Assembly (NCBI GenBank): GCA_963277665.1
Contig: OY728153.1
Span: forward strand, 275,812,250-275,876,249
Source of the DNA: Viscum album
Taxonomy: Eukaryota; Streptophyta; Magnoliopsida; Santalales; Viscaceae
Direction of reading: 5' to 3'
DNA length: 64,000 bases
The notes below the pieces were generated by a model. The model was not told the DNA's origin. It saw only the letters and a list, made by a program, of their open reading frames with translations, and made no database searches. The translations under genes were made by a program, and so were the position numbers. Shown here in pieces: positions 37,151 to 47,888 of this stretch. Each line of letters begins with the position of its first letter. Position 1 is the stretch's first letter.

Positions 37151-38150
37151 CTTTTTAAGAGAGAGGTTCATTATTGTCTACCAATAATGAGTCACCATAT
37201 TTGGTGAATAGAAAACCATATCTCTTTGGTTCTCCAACCTCTCTAGTTCTCCTACGTAGTACTTATGTTTCATCAAATACTTATTCCATGTGGACCTATG
37301 GAATATATTCCTGCACCAAATCTTGTGTATATTGAGCATAAAATTCATAAAATTCAATCTTTCTCCCAATATCCTTTTTGAGGATGTGATCCATCTCATG
37401 AAATATGACTTGTCTAGTGAAATTAACTTTTTTTATGTGGGTTTGTATAGGTAATATCCATTTGTTTCCTTAGGATACCCTATAAAGATACTCTTTGTGG
37501 CTTGGGGTGATATTTTGTTTCCTGAGAAGGCCTTAAAAAACACCTCATAACCCCATAAATGAGTATGTGAAAAAAGGGTTTCTTTCCACTCAATAACCCG
37601 AAGGGAATTCCTTTTTACACTTTAGTTAGTACTCATTTTAATGTTTATGCTATGGTTTTTAATTCATATCCCAAAAAGTATAATGGATGATCTGTATGAA
37701 TCATCATAGAACTTACCATGTCTAACAAGGTACAATTCCTCCTTTCACTAACACTATTCCACTATAGTGTGTAAGGTTCAATGAGTTGAGATAGAATACC
37801 AAACTCCCATAAATATTTGATAAATATTTTTTAAGATATTCACAACCTCAATCCAATAAAAGATTATTTTTATTCATTCCAAGTTGATTCTCTACTTCAT
37901 TTTTGAATTCTTTGAATTTATCAAATGAATCCGACTTATAACTCATCCAGTTGACATATCCATATCTAATCAAGTCATCAGTAAAAGTTATGAAGTAACA
38001 ACAACCACCTCCAACTTCTACTGGAAATGGTCTATACAAATCAGTGTGTATCAATCCTAAAAGCTTTTTATCCCTTTCAACCTATCCACCGAATGGTGGT
38101 TTGGACATTTTTACCTTTAAAATAACATGACATATTTAAAGTGGTTTTAA
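37151..38150 (-). pseudogene. D: copia integrase
   Basis: The open stretch 37848-38054 reads IHTDLYRPFPVEVGGGCCYF, then ITFTDDLIRYGYVNWMSYKS and FDKFKEFKNEVENQLGMN, a clear copia integrase core (normally IHTDLCGP, and FTDD followed by YG). The integrase C-terminal region and linker continue to about 37178 with the open stretch 37178-37399. Confidence 0.85.
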
Positions 38151-38690
38151 CTCAAAAGAGTCTAAATAACCATCTTAACAGAGTTTTATCAAACACTTAT
38201 CATTTACATGACCAAGATAGTGAATCCATAGTTGGGTGTTATATGAGTCATGATAACATGATTCATTATCTATTAAAATACTTGGTTTTCATAATTTAAT
38301 ACATAAAGACCATTATTAAAATGTTTTATACCATAACATATGTTGTATTTATAAAAGAAACAACTTTTATTTATGAATTTGAAAATAAAACCATTTTCAT
38401 CTAGGCATGAAATAGAAATTATGTTCTTGGTTACATTTATTACATAATAAAAATCTCTTAAAACTAATATCATTACTATTTTAAATTAAATTTGGTAGTT
38501 ACTAATGGATAGAACATCCAACCTTTCACCATTAGAAGCTCACACATCCATCACTCCAATAGAAATATTTCTGAATCCACTTGGTTTATACATTTGGATA
38601 CAAATGTGAGTACCATAAGTTGTATCTAATACCCAATGTGTATATATTGAAATATTACACTGAATAACAAATGAAACTTTAGATTCCCCT
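38151..38690 (-). pseudogene. D: copia protease and gag-pre-integrase region
   Basis: Around 38590-38640 the minus strand reads HWVLDTTYGTHICIQ, the copia protease site with DTG changed to DTT. The open stretch 38273-38473 reads RDFYYVINVTKNIISISCLD and ENGFIFKFINKSCFFY, then YGIKHFNNGLYVLN, the gag-pre-integrase domain. Confidence 0.75.
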
Positions 38691-39470
38691 CACTTTTGGG
38701 TGTAGATATTCTTCTAGTTTCCTTTATTGACACATGAAAAACATATTACTTCCCTTTCCTTTCCCTTCCTCTATCTCTTCTTATTCTTATAAGGATGGTG
38801 CTTGAGATCTTTAGACTTGTTATGGGTCTTGGTCCCCTTCCATTTTTTCTTAATTTTCTCATTTACCATAAGTATTATGGGTTTTTCACACCCCATGTCC
38901 TTATTCTCTTGGATAATGAGACTAAGAAGTTCCAAAAGACTCTTCTAATTATTTCTCATGTTATAATTAACACTAAAACTAGAAAAGGACTTGGGTAGTG
39001 AGAAAAGTATGAGATCTGTGTGCAAATCATCCACGAATTTAATCCCTCAGATGTCAAAGATTTTAATATAGACAATATGATTAACTACATGAGGCCTACT
39101 TTTCATCAACTCTCCAAGATTAGTTGTAAACAAAGAATTAGAGATATCATATCTCTCATGTCTCAACTTATCTTGATAGATATCCTGAAGGTGAGACATC
39201 ATTCTATATGCATCCATGTCCTTATGTTGCTTTAAAAGATCATTGGTCATGAATGATATCATAAAAAAATGAACATATGTATAATTATTCAAATGTTTCT
39301 CATAGAGATACAATTATTTCTCACTAGCCTCTTTATCAGGTGCATCAGGAATAGGTTCTTCCAACACATACAATTTCCTTTCATAGCGTAGGATAACACA
39401 TCAATGACTTTTTCACTCTTGGATTTTTTTTTCTGGTGATAAGGTTATCCATATCAATTATGGATCATAG
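38691..39470 (-). pseudogene. D: copia gag
   Basis: From about 39400 leftward the minus strand reads KLYVLEEPIPDAPDKEASEK, then after a stop YLYEKHLNNYTYVHFFM, KQHKDMDAYRMMSHLQDIYQ and RHERYDISNSLFTTNLGELM, the copia gag pattern. A zinc-knuckle remnant (CFSCVNKGN) lies near 38710-38740. Gag forms the particle. Confidence 0.8.
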
Positions 39471-41835
39471 TGATATGTTTGAAGTAATTTTTATTATTTT
39501 TTTTAAAAATAAGATGAGTATATTTTTATTACTGTATCTAATAAAATTTAGAAAAATAAATAAATATTATATTTATTAATCTCCTACTATTTTATTAAAA
39601 CCTAATATTCCTCACCATTAGTTTTGAAATATCCTATTTCTTGGATATTCTAGTGTCAAGGATCCATATTCCCCTTCTCATCACCCAAATTTTTTCCAGT
39701 CAAGCAATTTGAAGGGTTTTAGGTAGATATTCTAAATAACGACAACATTAACTCACAATTCCTTGATCTTTTGAGTGGACTCCCCAATTATGAAATCCTT
39801 AAACTGGATTTCCTCAACCTTTTTCTACCATTTACACCATGTATTTATTTTTAAGTCAATACTTGATGTGAACTAAGTTAATACAACCCAAGAATTAAAG
39901 TTATAATTCCTTGATAATTGAAAGCACCCCAAATTTGGCTGGTCAAGCACTTTGAACTATGGTTTGATTTTAGCCGAAGTGGTGGAAGACTATAATGAAT
40001 TAATATATATAATTGAGGGATTTTATATTTATGCATAAATTTAAAATTTATTATCTTTATTACATGCTTGTTAAAATTAATAATATTTACTTATGTGATT
40101 AACCATGTCTTAGATAATTTTTATGTATAATTCAATTTATTTTAGTTTTGTCTTGTATGCCTATTAATTCATTAATTCATGTGATCATGAAAAACCATAC
40201 ATAATGAAATAACCATGAAACTTGATAAAAATAAAATAATAAAGTGGTATGATTATGATCTTTTACTAATGGTTATTTTATCTAGAGGATGATAAACTAA
40301 CCCTCGACCTAGGAGAAAATACATTGAACCATTTATGGTTTGTGTTGTAGATTTCCACCTATACACTTATGTATCTATATTGGATTGGTTTCTCCTTAAA
40401 TCCAAACTTCATCTTCCTCTACTAGTTTGGGATATCAATCAATTAATCATGATTTTACTGACATGAAGGTGATGATAACAAAAGGATTGGTTAAGGGGTT
40501 TATATAAAAGAAACCATGGGAACATAGGCCCCTACATAATGAGAGGAGGGATGAAACACATGCCTAATAATAAATTAAAATAAACTAATCACACAAAAAG
40601 GTTTGGTATAGAATCATGATCATCCATATGAATACAAAAAATTTCATATTTAATCAAATTAGCATTCAATTCTAATCATTCTTATTTAAGATAAATCACA
40701 CTCGAATCAATTAATTATCCTTTTTTTAATTAATAAATTATTTTATCTTAATTCTCATATAATATTTTTAAGATTTTTATCCATCATAATTTTAAACAAA
40801 TTAAATAAATTTATTTAAAACTAAATATGTCAAAAAATATACCTTGGAGGAAACATGGTGAGTACCTATCCAAACTACCTAACATGTATTATAAGTATAT
40901 ACTATTTGCTCTTGTGATATGTGGAATAACAACTTATCACTTAATTTCATGGAATGTACTATCAACTTAATGACCACATGGAACAAATGGTATTTACGTA
41001 GCATGTTTTTTTTAATGTACATAGAGTAATAACTATAATATGACTTATACATGATATGAAAATCCAAACATCATAAATTAATTAGAAATTTATATATATA
41101 AAAATCATCACATGGAGTGTAATAGAAACTTAATGGCCACATGAAAAACATGTAGATAAGGTTTGAATAGTATAATAAATTAATTTTTAATTCAAAATAA
41201 TTTGGTAAAAGTAAACGTCGTGTAGATTTCAGTCTCCACATCATGTATTATTCTCACTATCTATTTGAGGAACACTCCTAAGAACTTGATATGTAACCAT
41301 TCTATAAAAAATATTGGAGTATATAGTGTGTATATGAGCTACACAGTGTGTAGTCTCCAAGTCACTTGGTCACTAGTCCTGAAGGCCGTGTAAGAGGATA
41401 CACAACCCATATGTGATTAAAAGACTACACATTGTGTACGAAATTTAAACATCGTTTACTTCAGCTGACCGTGCACCATGATGCTATCAACACACAATGT
41501 ATAATTAACTTCACTCTATGTAATAAATGCACACATATTAAATTAATTTCGAATTAATTCAGGGTGCATTAAACACTAGTACATGGTGTGCACCTATGGG
41601 TTACACAACATGTACTCTTGTGTTATTCGGATAGACTCCTCATCACCTTTGGATGAGATCGTCAAATTTATTTCATTCATATAATAAATCAATTTTATTA
41701 TATTTTCTAGAAACAAAAAGAAAGAAATAAGATCTCATAATTCAGATTAAATAATGATTAAAAGTAATTAATAACTAATGAAAAATGAGTAAATCAATCA
41801 ATGATCTTTAAAAAATTATAAATAATTATGAGAAC
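39471..41835. other. D: 2.4 kb between gag and primer site, no gene
   Basis: In copia elements gag normally starts close to the primer site, so this stretch is far too long and probably holds one or more insertions I cannot delimit. Most of it is AT-rich. At 41205-41660 there are recurring short motifs such as ACACAGTGTGTAG and TACACATTGTGTA, similar in style to the motif clusters of the Ty3 LTRs. The ORFs here show no domain. Confidence 0.5.
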
Positions 41836-41847
41836 TCTCTAACACCA
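41836..41847 (-). other. Primer binding site of element D
   Basis: The minus strand reads TGGTGTTAGAGA, a decayed TGGTATCAGAGC two bases inside the LTR, whose plus-strand start is TGAAGG at 41850. Confidence 0.6.
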
Positions 41848-41849
41848 CT

Positions 41850-42524
41850 TGAAGGTTTCGATCATAGAGGAATCATTTTATAGGGAATTCCCAACTCCAC
41901 TTTATGTCATGATTTATGATTAATATGAGATTTACATGATGATAAACACCGTGATCAGTGGAATTAAATCAAAGAATATAGACAATATATAAACAATGAA
42001 ACAAAAGCTCCTGATCATCACATATTATTTATAATTAATTTAAGATATTAAAGAATTACCTTATGAGAAATTCTTTCTTGGTTGATGGGTCTGAAAAAAT
42101 ATCTACATTGTACTATCTTTGAGTTATATGAATTGAGAATAGATTCCATCCAGTAGTGATCCAAATGTGTTCCATGAACTTTCAAATTTCATCATAGGAA
42201 TATACGGGTGCTTGCATGATAGATCCTAATGATGATGTCATTCACCTTTTATCACCCTAAGAAATGCTTTAAGGAATGGTTCTCTTAGATCTCTCTATAC
42301 TTGAGAGTGGTGTTAGAGGAGGATTGCTCTATATTCTTGAGATCGTTCTTGTAGAGGGAGATCTCTAGGTGTTTGAGAGGATTCTTTTTAGATCTCATTG
42401 TGAAAAAAATGAATTTACTCTCTAGAAAAATAATATAATTGGGTTTATATACCCATATGGTTAGAAAATAATAATTACACATGCACCATTATTATTTTTG
42501 TAATCCCTATGGAACCCCATGCAT

Positions 42525-42556
<32 letters not shown>

Positions 42557-43328
42557 TCTTGACATGCTCTAAACTTGATAATTAAATTAAATATTATTTA
42601 TTAAAATAATATTGGATATATATTATTTCTCACTAGACCATTAAACTCAGTCCACCATTCCTCTATAATATTTATCAGGACTTGAATAATGGATATTTAT
42701 TTAATAAATAAATATCATTGCATTATTCTCCAATAAATAAATAAATATTATATTCACTAAATAATAAATAAATATTTATTAAATATTCTACTCACATAAT
42801 ATTCTCTTGAATAACTGGTTACATAATATATACAATAAAGAAAACATGAATTATTATTAAACCATGTTTGGGAATAATATTTATTCAACTTGTTAGATAA
42901 TAATATTTTTTTAACTAAGATTCTAGATATACTTAGTGTGTTATCCTTTAGGCCTTTTTCTTAGTGGCATTTGTCGAAGTATCCCAAAGTACAAGGTTAT
43001 CATCCAAAAACATGTCAAGGAACCCATAATGAAATAAGTTAACGCCACAATGACATAATACCTTATACAAATGATTAATATGTACTACAATTATTTTATC
43101 ATGATATCTCTAATCAAGAAGGTTGTATGATGGTGCCATCAACCTATGTTCTCGATGTCTCTTTCTTTGAATTTCTTGAAATCATACTTGCCTATATAAC
43201 ACCATATAAATGGATTTATTTAGGCTATATCATTTCCATAAAAGGGAATGAGATGTCAAATTCCGTTAAATAATAGAAGGGGAAAATCCTTTCTCACATT
43301 ATTCATTAATGAAATATTACTTATGACA
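41850..43328 (-). repeat. 5' LTR of element D, 1,479 bp
   Basis: It runs from TGAAGG beside the primer site to TTATGACA and is collinear with the two pieces of the 3' LTR. It includes the ATA/ATT palindrome at 42524-42557. Confidence 0.85.
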
Positions 43329-43341
43329 TACCCAAAATTTC

Positions 43342-43582
43342 TTACCTTTCCAAAAACTCCTTGAGCAGTAACTCATGGGAGGCCTTTGAAGCTAGAAAGT
43401 CATCCACAAAGTTTCCATCTTTCCATGTATGTGAAAGTACAATATCATGGATGAGGAAGGACATTCATTTGTGAATCAATTATGTGATTTACCATAGAGT
43501 GGAAGAAATAACTTTGAGGGAACTCTGTATGATATTTGAGTCTGTCTCTAATGTAGCCAAGGACTTGTATTTGTGAATAAAG
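43342..43582 (-). pseudogene. RNase H remnant of a LINE-type or related reverse transcriptase
   Basis: The minus strand reads KSLATLETDSNIIQSSLKVI, three stops within the next 20 codons, then LIHDIVLSHTWKDGNFVDDF and LASKASHELLLKEFLER before a TAA. The blocks LETDS, SHTWKDGN and DDFLASKAS match the C-terminal RNase H seen in plant LINEs (compare WIESES and FREANMVVDVLSNKG in LINE G). No RT is seen upstream. It is probably a fragment of an older LINE beside which D inserted. Confidence 0.6.
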
Positions 43583-43748
43583 TTATTAATTTTTTTTATA
43601 AAAAAATCATTAAGGTTTAAGATTGATTATTAAGAAACTAATGTTGAAATCCACTTTTAACATTTATTTTTATGAAAAAACCATTTTTAAAGTCAGTTTA
43701 TATAAGTTTTTATTTGGGATTTCAATGTTTGTTATTATGAAAACCGAT

Positions 43749-43809
43749 GTTGAAATCCTCCTTCAATGTAGGTTTTTTTTGAAAACTGACATTTAAGGAG
43801 GATTTCAAC
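43749..43809. repeat. CACTA subterminal hairpin 1
   Basis: Arms of 28 bases at 43749-43776 and 43782-43809 with 3 mismatches and a 5-base loop. The arms start GTTGAAATCCTCC and end GGAGGATTTCAAC. Confidence 0.85.
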
Positions 43810-43822
43810 AAAATTTTTCATA

Positions 43823-43884
43823 ATAACTGACATTTAAATCCCAAATAAATAGTGATATTTATTTGGGATTTCAATGTCAGTTAT
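43823..43884. repeat. CACTA subterminal hairpin 2
   Basis: Arms of 29 bases at 43823-43851 and 43856-43884 with a single mismatch and loop GTGA. The arms start ATAACTGACATT and end CAATGTCAGTTAT. Confidence 0.9.
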
Positions 43885-43948
43885 CTTTAAAATCAATATT
43901 CAAGTCACCCTTCAATATCAATTTATATTCTTTTGAAAACTGACATTA

Positions 43949-43953
43949 AAAGT
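43949..43953. repeat. Target duplication of element E, left copy
   Basis: AAAGT, identical to 56788-56792 right of element E. Confidence 0.85.
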
Positions 43954-44104
43954 TGTCACGAACCGTCCCTCGGGGCCTGTACTGTGACTACCCCAAGCCC
44001 GTCTTCCATAGGAAATGGGTTGGTGACTAGCACTAGAAAGGCATATCCCAAAAAGGGAAGACATTTCCTTTAAACCAGTACATACATAGAAAGGGCATAC
44101 TATA

Positions 44105-44505
44105 TTTGGGGTTTGTCTTAGTGTCAAGCACCCCGTAATCCTACATAAAAAATGGGGGTTCAAAACCCATTGGGTGCAGGGTGCTGTAGCAGTACTGTAG
44201 TAGCGTTGAAACTGCAGCAACGACACACACTGTTACGGCGACAGGTCACTGTTGAAGCAGTAGGTCCGGTAGAAGTGGCAGGTACTATGTGGTACTGTAG
44301 CATTGGGGGGGGGGGTTACTGTAGTAATACTATTCATAGAATAGACCTTGGGCTAAAAATTTGGGCATACGGGCCATATAATGGGATAAATGTACACTAG
44401 GTCTTTGGTCTATGTAATGGGTCTCCCTCTACCCAATTAAAAGAGGTATTTTATTTTCTTTAATAATAAATGAGTCATCAGACCCAACCTTTAAAAAAAC
44501 AGATA
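44105..44505 (+). mobile_element. SINE-like insertion with tRNA-like head
   Basis: This is present in the left E LTR and absent from the matching place in the right LTR (near 54085). The head resembles a tRNA gene: an A-box-like TTAGTGTCAAGC at 44118-44129 and a B-box-like GGTTCAAAACC at 44157-44167. The tail ends TTTAAAAAAACAG. Imperfect flanking repeats are GGGCATACTATA (44093-44104) and GGGTATACTGCATA (44506-44519). The body includes a run of 11 G (44305-44315) and many GTAGCA/CTGTAG repeats. Confidence 0.6.
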
Positions 44506-45047
44506 GGGTATACTGCATAAAGAAAACCACAAAGGGAAGAATGTAGTTCAACCACCACAAAGTACCACCACTAAGAGTAAAAGGTGTAAACTAAAAGTAA
44601 AGGGGGACAGAATATAAGACCAATTGAAAGAAAATTAAATCAAAACAAGTACAATATTTGGAGGTCATTTTCCAAGGATCCTACCTGAAGGGTAGGTACA
44701 ACTCACTATCATATGTCACTGCAACACACCATGTCTATCGATCCACCTTTGAGAACCGTCTAGCCCTGGCTTCCCAAAGTCCCACTCAAAGATGTCCGTC
44801 ATCTACACAAGACACAACTGGTGTGGGAGAATCCCGTGCAGGGGTGAGTATAAGAATACTTAGTAGGGACCCCGAGACCAACTTGGGTCTCACAAAAATT
44901 CACAAAGGAAGAATACCACAAAGAAAGATTTCAAAGTAAAGCACAAACCAAAAGACACAACTCACACTAGGTATAACTTAAGTACAAAAGTAAAGATGAT
45001 TAGTCCTAAAGATATATCATCTTATTATATTGAGAGGCTCTACTACT

Positions 45048-45333
45048 AATCCAAAAAGGGTCACTCTGCTACTGATCCATAAAGGTTATCTATACTACTG
45101 ATCCAAGAAGGGTCGCGCTCATGATAATACATGAAGGGTCGCTCTCATGCGGATCCACGAAGGGTTGCTCTCATGCTGAACCACGAAGGGTCACTCAATT
45201 GCTGATGCATGACGGGTCGCTCTATAGATAATCCACATTGGGTTATGCTACTTCTGATCCACTAAGGGTCACTCTCATGCTGATTTATGAAGGGTCTCTC
45301 TGTTGCTGATTCACAAAGGGTCACTCTTCATTC
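45048..45333. repeat. 26-bp minisatellite, 11 copies
   Basis: Eleven units in exact 26-base register, typical unit GATCCACGAAGGGT plus CGCTCTCATGCT. The core GAAGGGT is the best conserved. The right LTR has ten units at 54627-54886. Confidence 0.95.
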
Positions 45334-46168
45334 TTCATGTCATAGCCAGCCACTGGATTCCGACACTTAGTATTATTGATTTCTATAGATTATACTCCTC
45401 AATACATCGGTCATACCTCAACCACCAGAAAGTCCCACATAGAGTAACCCAAATGACTGTCTCGTCATAAAGGTCTCGACGCAACATACGATGCATTGAA
45501 CAGACACCCAATCTGTAAGATATGTGGATTTTTGTAAAAAGGGTCTGGTTGGATTCGAGTCCAATCCAACCCTGTTGTACAACAACATTAACCAAAACTC
45601 ATGTATAGTATCTCATTAGGACTCTCTCATCGCAAAGGTCCTCGTGTCATAGACGGCACATCAATCGGACGCCCAGTCTGTAAGTTATTGATGTTTTTCC
45701 AAAAAGGGGATGGTTGGGTTTGGGTCCGGTCCAACCAGGCCGGACCGACCCAACCCGACCCAGGGTCCATCGACCAGACCTGTTTCTGCTAACCCGAACT
45801 GAACCTGGATCAACCTAGGTCCTGTCAGTTGGGTCGCGGGTCTGACTCTCTGGGCTTCCAGGTCCGCCAGAGGCGGACCGGTTCATCGACTGACTGGGAC
45901 GCGGCTGGAAGCCGTATCCGGCTCCTCGCTCTCTATGCGATTAACATGGGGTGTATTTTTCCACCGTGGTCAAGTCACCGTGGCTTTCACCACATGTCTG
46001 GCCAGTCCTCCCACAGGTGGTCGATGGACCACGTGCCGCTAGCTCGCCTGAGCGTCCTGGATGCGGGACACCCCTAAATGCCTCACCGTTCAACTCCACA
46101 CTCCACACTGGTTAGTGCCGCACTCCACACCTCTACAGCTAGTCGGCTGCAACCCACTTCCACTGTGG

Positions 46169-46173
46169 CACAC
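46169..46173. repeat. Target duplication of solo LTR F, left copy
   Basis: CACAC, identical to 47884-47888. Confidence 0.75.
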
Positions 46174-47883
46174 TGGTCTTTCCCAAATTTACCCAAGTTC
46201 TAAGGGTTAAGCGGTCACTTGCAGTGTAGCTTGGGTTGTCGAATCCTCAGAGACCTAAGAAGATCCTTAGACACACAATAAAAATAGATGGATTTTTGGC
46301 TATGAAGTGGCCAGCTTGGGTTGATTTTATATGGTTTTAAAAGAGAACTTAGAGATCTATGTGAATTAAAATTATGAGAAAATGAGTTGATCCTAGGTTA
46401 TTTATTGGGGTGGATTGGATGAATTATTTTTTTACAATTTCAATTTCATTAACTTGAGAAGGGTTCATGTAATGAATTAAAACTAACCTCATCACTTACT
46501 GATTAAACACCTTCAAAAACACATTCTAATCACCTATACACTTGTAGGATCATTTTCATGAGCACTCCAATGTAAAGGATCTAATTAGCTCATAAAAGTG
46601 GGGTGAATAACTTCAATAAGGAAGAGGAAGAGAGAAAATCATTGAATGAAAGAAACTAAAAGAAATTAATAACATTTAGAGAGTGATAAATAACATCCAA
46701 TCCATCCCCTTGATACTCCCTTGGATCAACCCATAAAAGAGTTAGCCCTCCATTTATGATATTTTGTCAACGAAAGCGGGAAGTAGACTTACAAGGGTGG
46801 AATTGAAGAAGTAAAAACAACAAAATAACAATCACTCCACCGTTGTGTGAACAAAATCACAAGGTTTGGTGTGAAAATGTTCACACCTTGAGGAAAAGGT
46901 ATCAAGGTGATATGAAGAAGAGAATAATAATAACTTTTATTGAAAACTAAGGTGATTCGAACAACTTACATGAGAAGGAAGAACGTTACAAAGACAAATT
47001 GGCATAATAACATTACAATGAAAACAAAGCTCCAAGATCCCTAAATCCTCCACCACTACTGCCTTAAATAGTAATTTAGGAAGCCTTTGGCCGATCCCTC
47101 ATCTTCCCATGTGTCTTTAATTAATTTTGATGGGCCTAGGTGGGTGGACAATTAATGTAGATGAAACTTTTCCACTATTCCCCCGAAGTGGAAGACAACT
47201 TGCATCCACCGAAAAGATGCACCGAAAGGACCTTCTATATGGACGAATTAGAGTGTTCCATAAAAGAATAAAATGTATCCCCAGATGTCTCCTAAAATCC
47301 TGTAAAATTTCAACGCAAAATAATTTTTTGTTCGTGAGATATGATTACAATGGTGGGATATTTTTCTGGGCCTCTCAATCTGGCCTAGAATTTCATCATC
47401 AACTTGGGTTGCATGGAACATAATTAAAAAATCCGAATTAGCTTGGGCCACTGTTTAATAAAATGTTCCCCATAATATTATCTATATTTATTTAAATTTT
47501 CAGAATTATTGGGCTGGAATCCTATCCTCTATAGTACTTTTATTGGGATGATGTCCAAATCACTTCTCCCGGAATGTGGTTGGTTCAAAGCTCACTTTGG
47601 TGGTCTTCCAAGTTGAATCTCCAAGTTCTCCAAAAGAATGAATTGTTCATTATATCATGGGAGAAATTAAAATAAAATGTAAACATAAAATCAAGACCAT
47701 TATGTGTTTTATGATATGTTCAAGAAGGTACCATGTAATAGTGCATTTTAAGAAGGAATTACAATCATAATGTGAAATAATGTTCAAAGTGTAAAATGCA
47801 CTAAAAATGGTGTCTATGATTAATAAAGAACATGAATATTATATTATAAATAAAAAATATTAGCCTCTTTTAGAGGCTAATCA
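46174..47883 (-). mobile_element. Solo LTR of family F, 1,710 bp
   Basis: It starts TGGTCTTTCCC and ends GGCTAATCA, flanked by CACAC on both sides. It is collinear with the LTR at 58859-60582: both contain GCTTGGGTTGTCGAATCCT (or CTTGGGTTGTCGAATCCT) near the left end and GAATGAGTTGATCCTAGGTT or AATGAGTTGATCCTAGGTTA further in. No internal region is present, so it arose by LTR-LTR recombination. The open stretch at 47127-47423 is non-coding LTR. Confidence 0.9.
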
Positions 47884-47888
47884 CACAC
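47884..47888. repeat. Target duplication of solo LTR F, right copy
   Basis: CACAC, identical to 46169-46173. The E LTR continues at 47889. Confidence 0.75.

Larger units (their letters stand above)
17174..43328 (-). mobile_element. Ty1/copia element D, split by LINE G
   Basis: This is a minus-strand copia retrotransposon. Its 5' LTR is 41850-43328. Its internal region is 35044-41849 with gag, protease, integrase, RT and RNase H in the copia order (integrase before RT). Its 3' LTR is present in two pieces, 17174-17581 and 33972-35043, separated by LINE G with all that G contains. The first about 32 bases of the 5' LTR (from TGAAGGTTTCG) have no counterpart at 17174, so the left end is either deleted or was cut off by element B. 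Confidence 0.8.

Noticed and set aside
44112..44180. A functional tRNA gene
   Set aside because: A-box- and B-box-like motifs are present, but no proper acceptor stem is visible. It sits in an insertion that ends A-rich, so a SINE head is more likely.
44305..44315. Run of 11 G (also 24768-24778) as a biological signal
   Set aside because: Long G runs are prone to slippage and sequencing error, and the two lie in unrelated elements.
45048..45333. CRISPR-like array
   Set aside because: Units of 26 bases abut without spacers, in an LTR of a plant retrotransposon.
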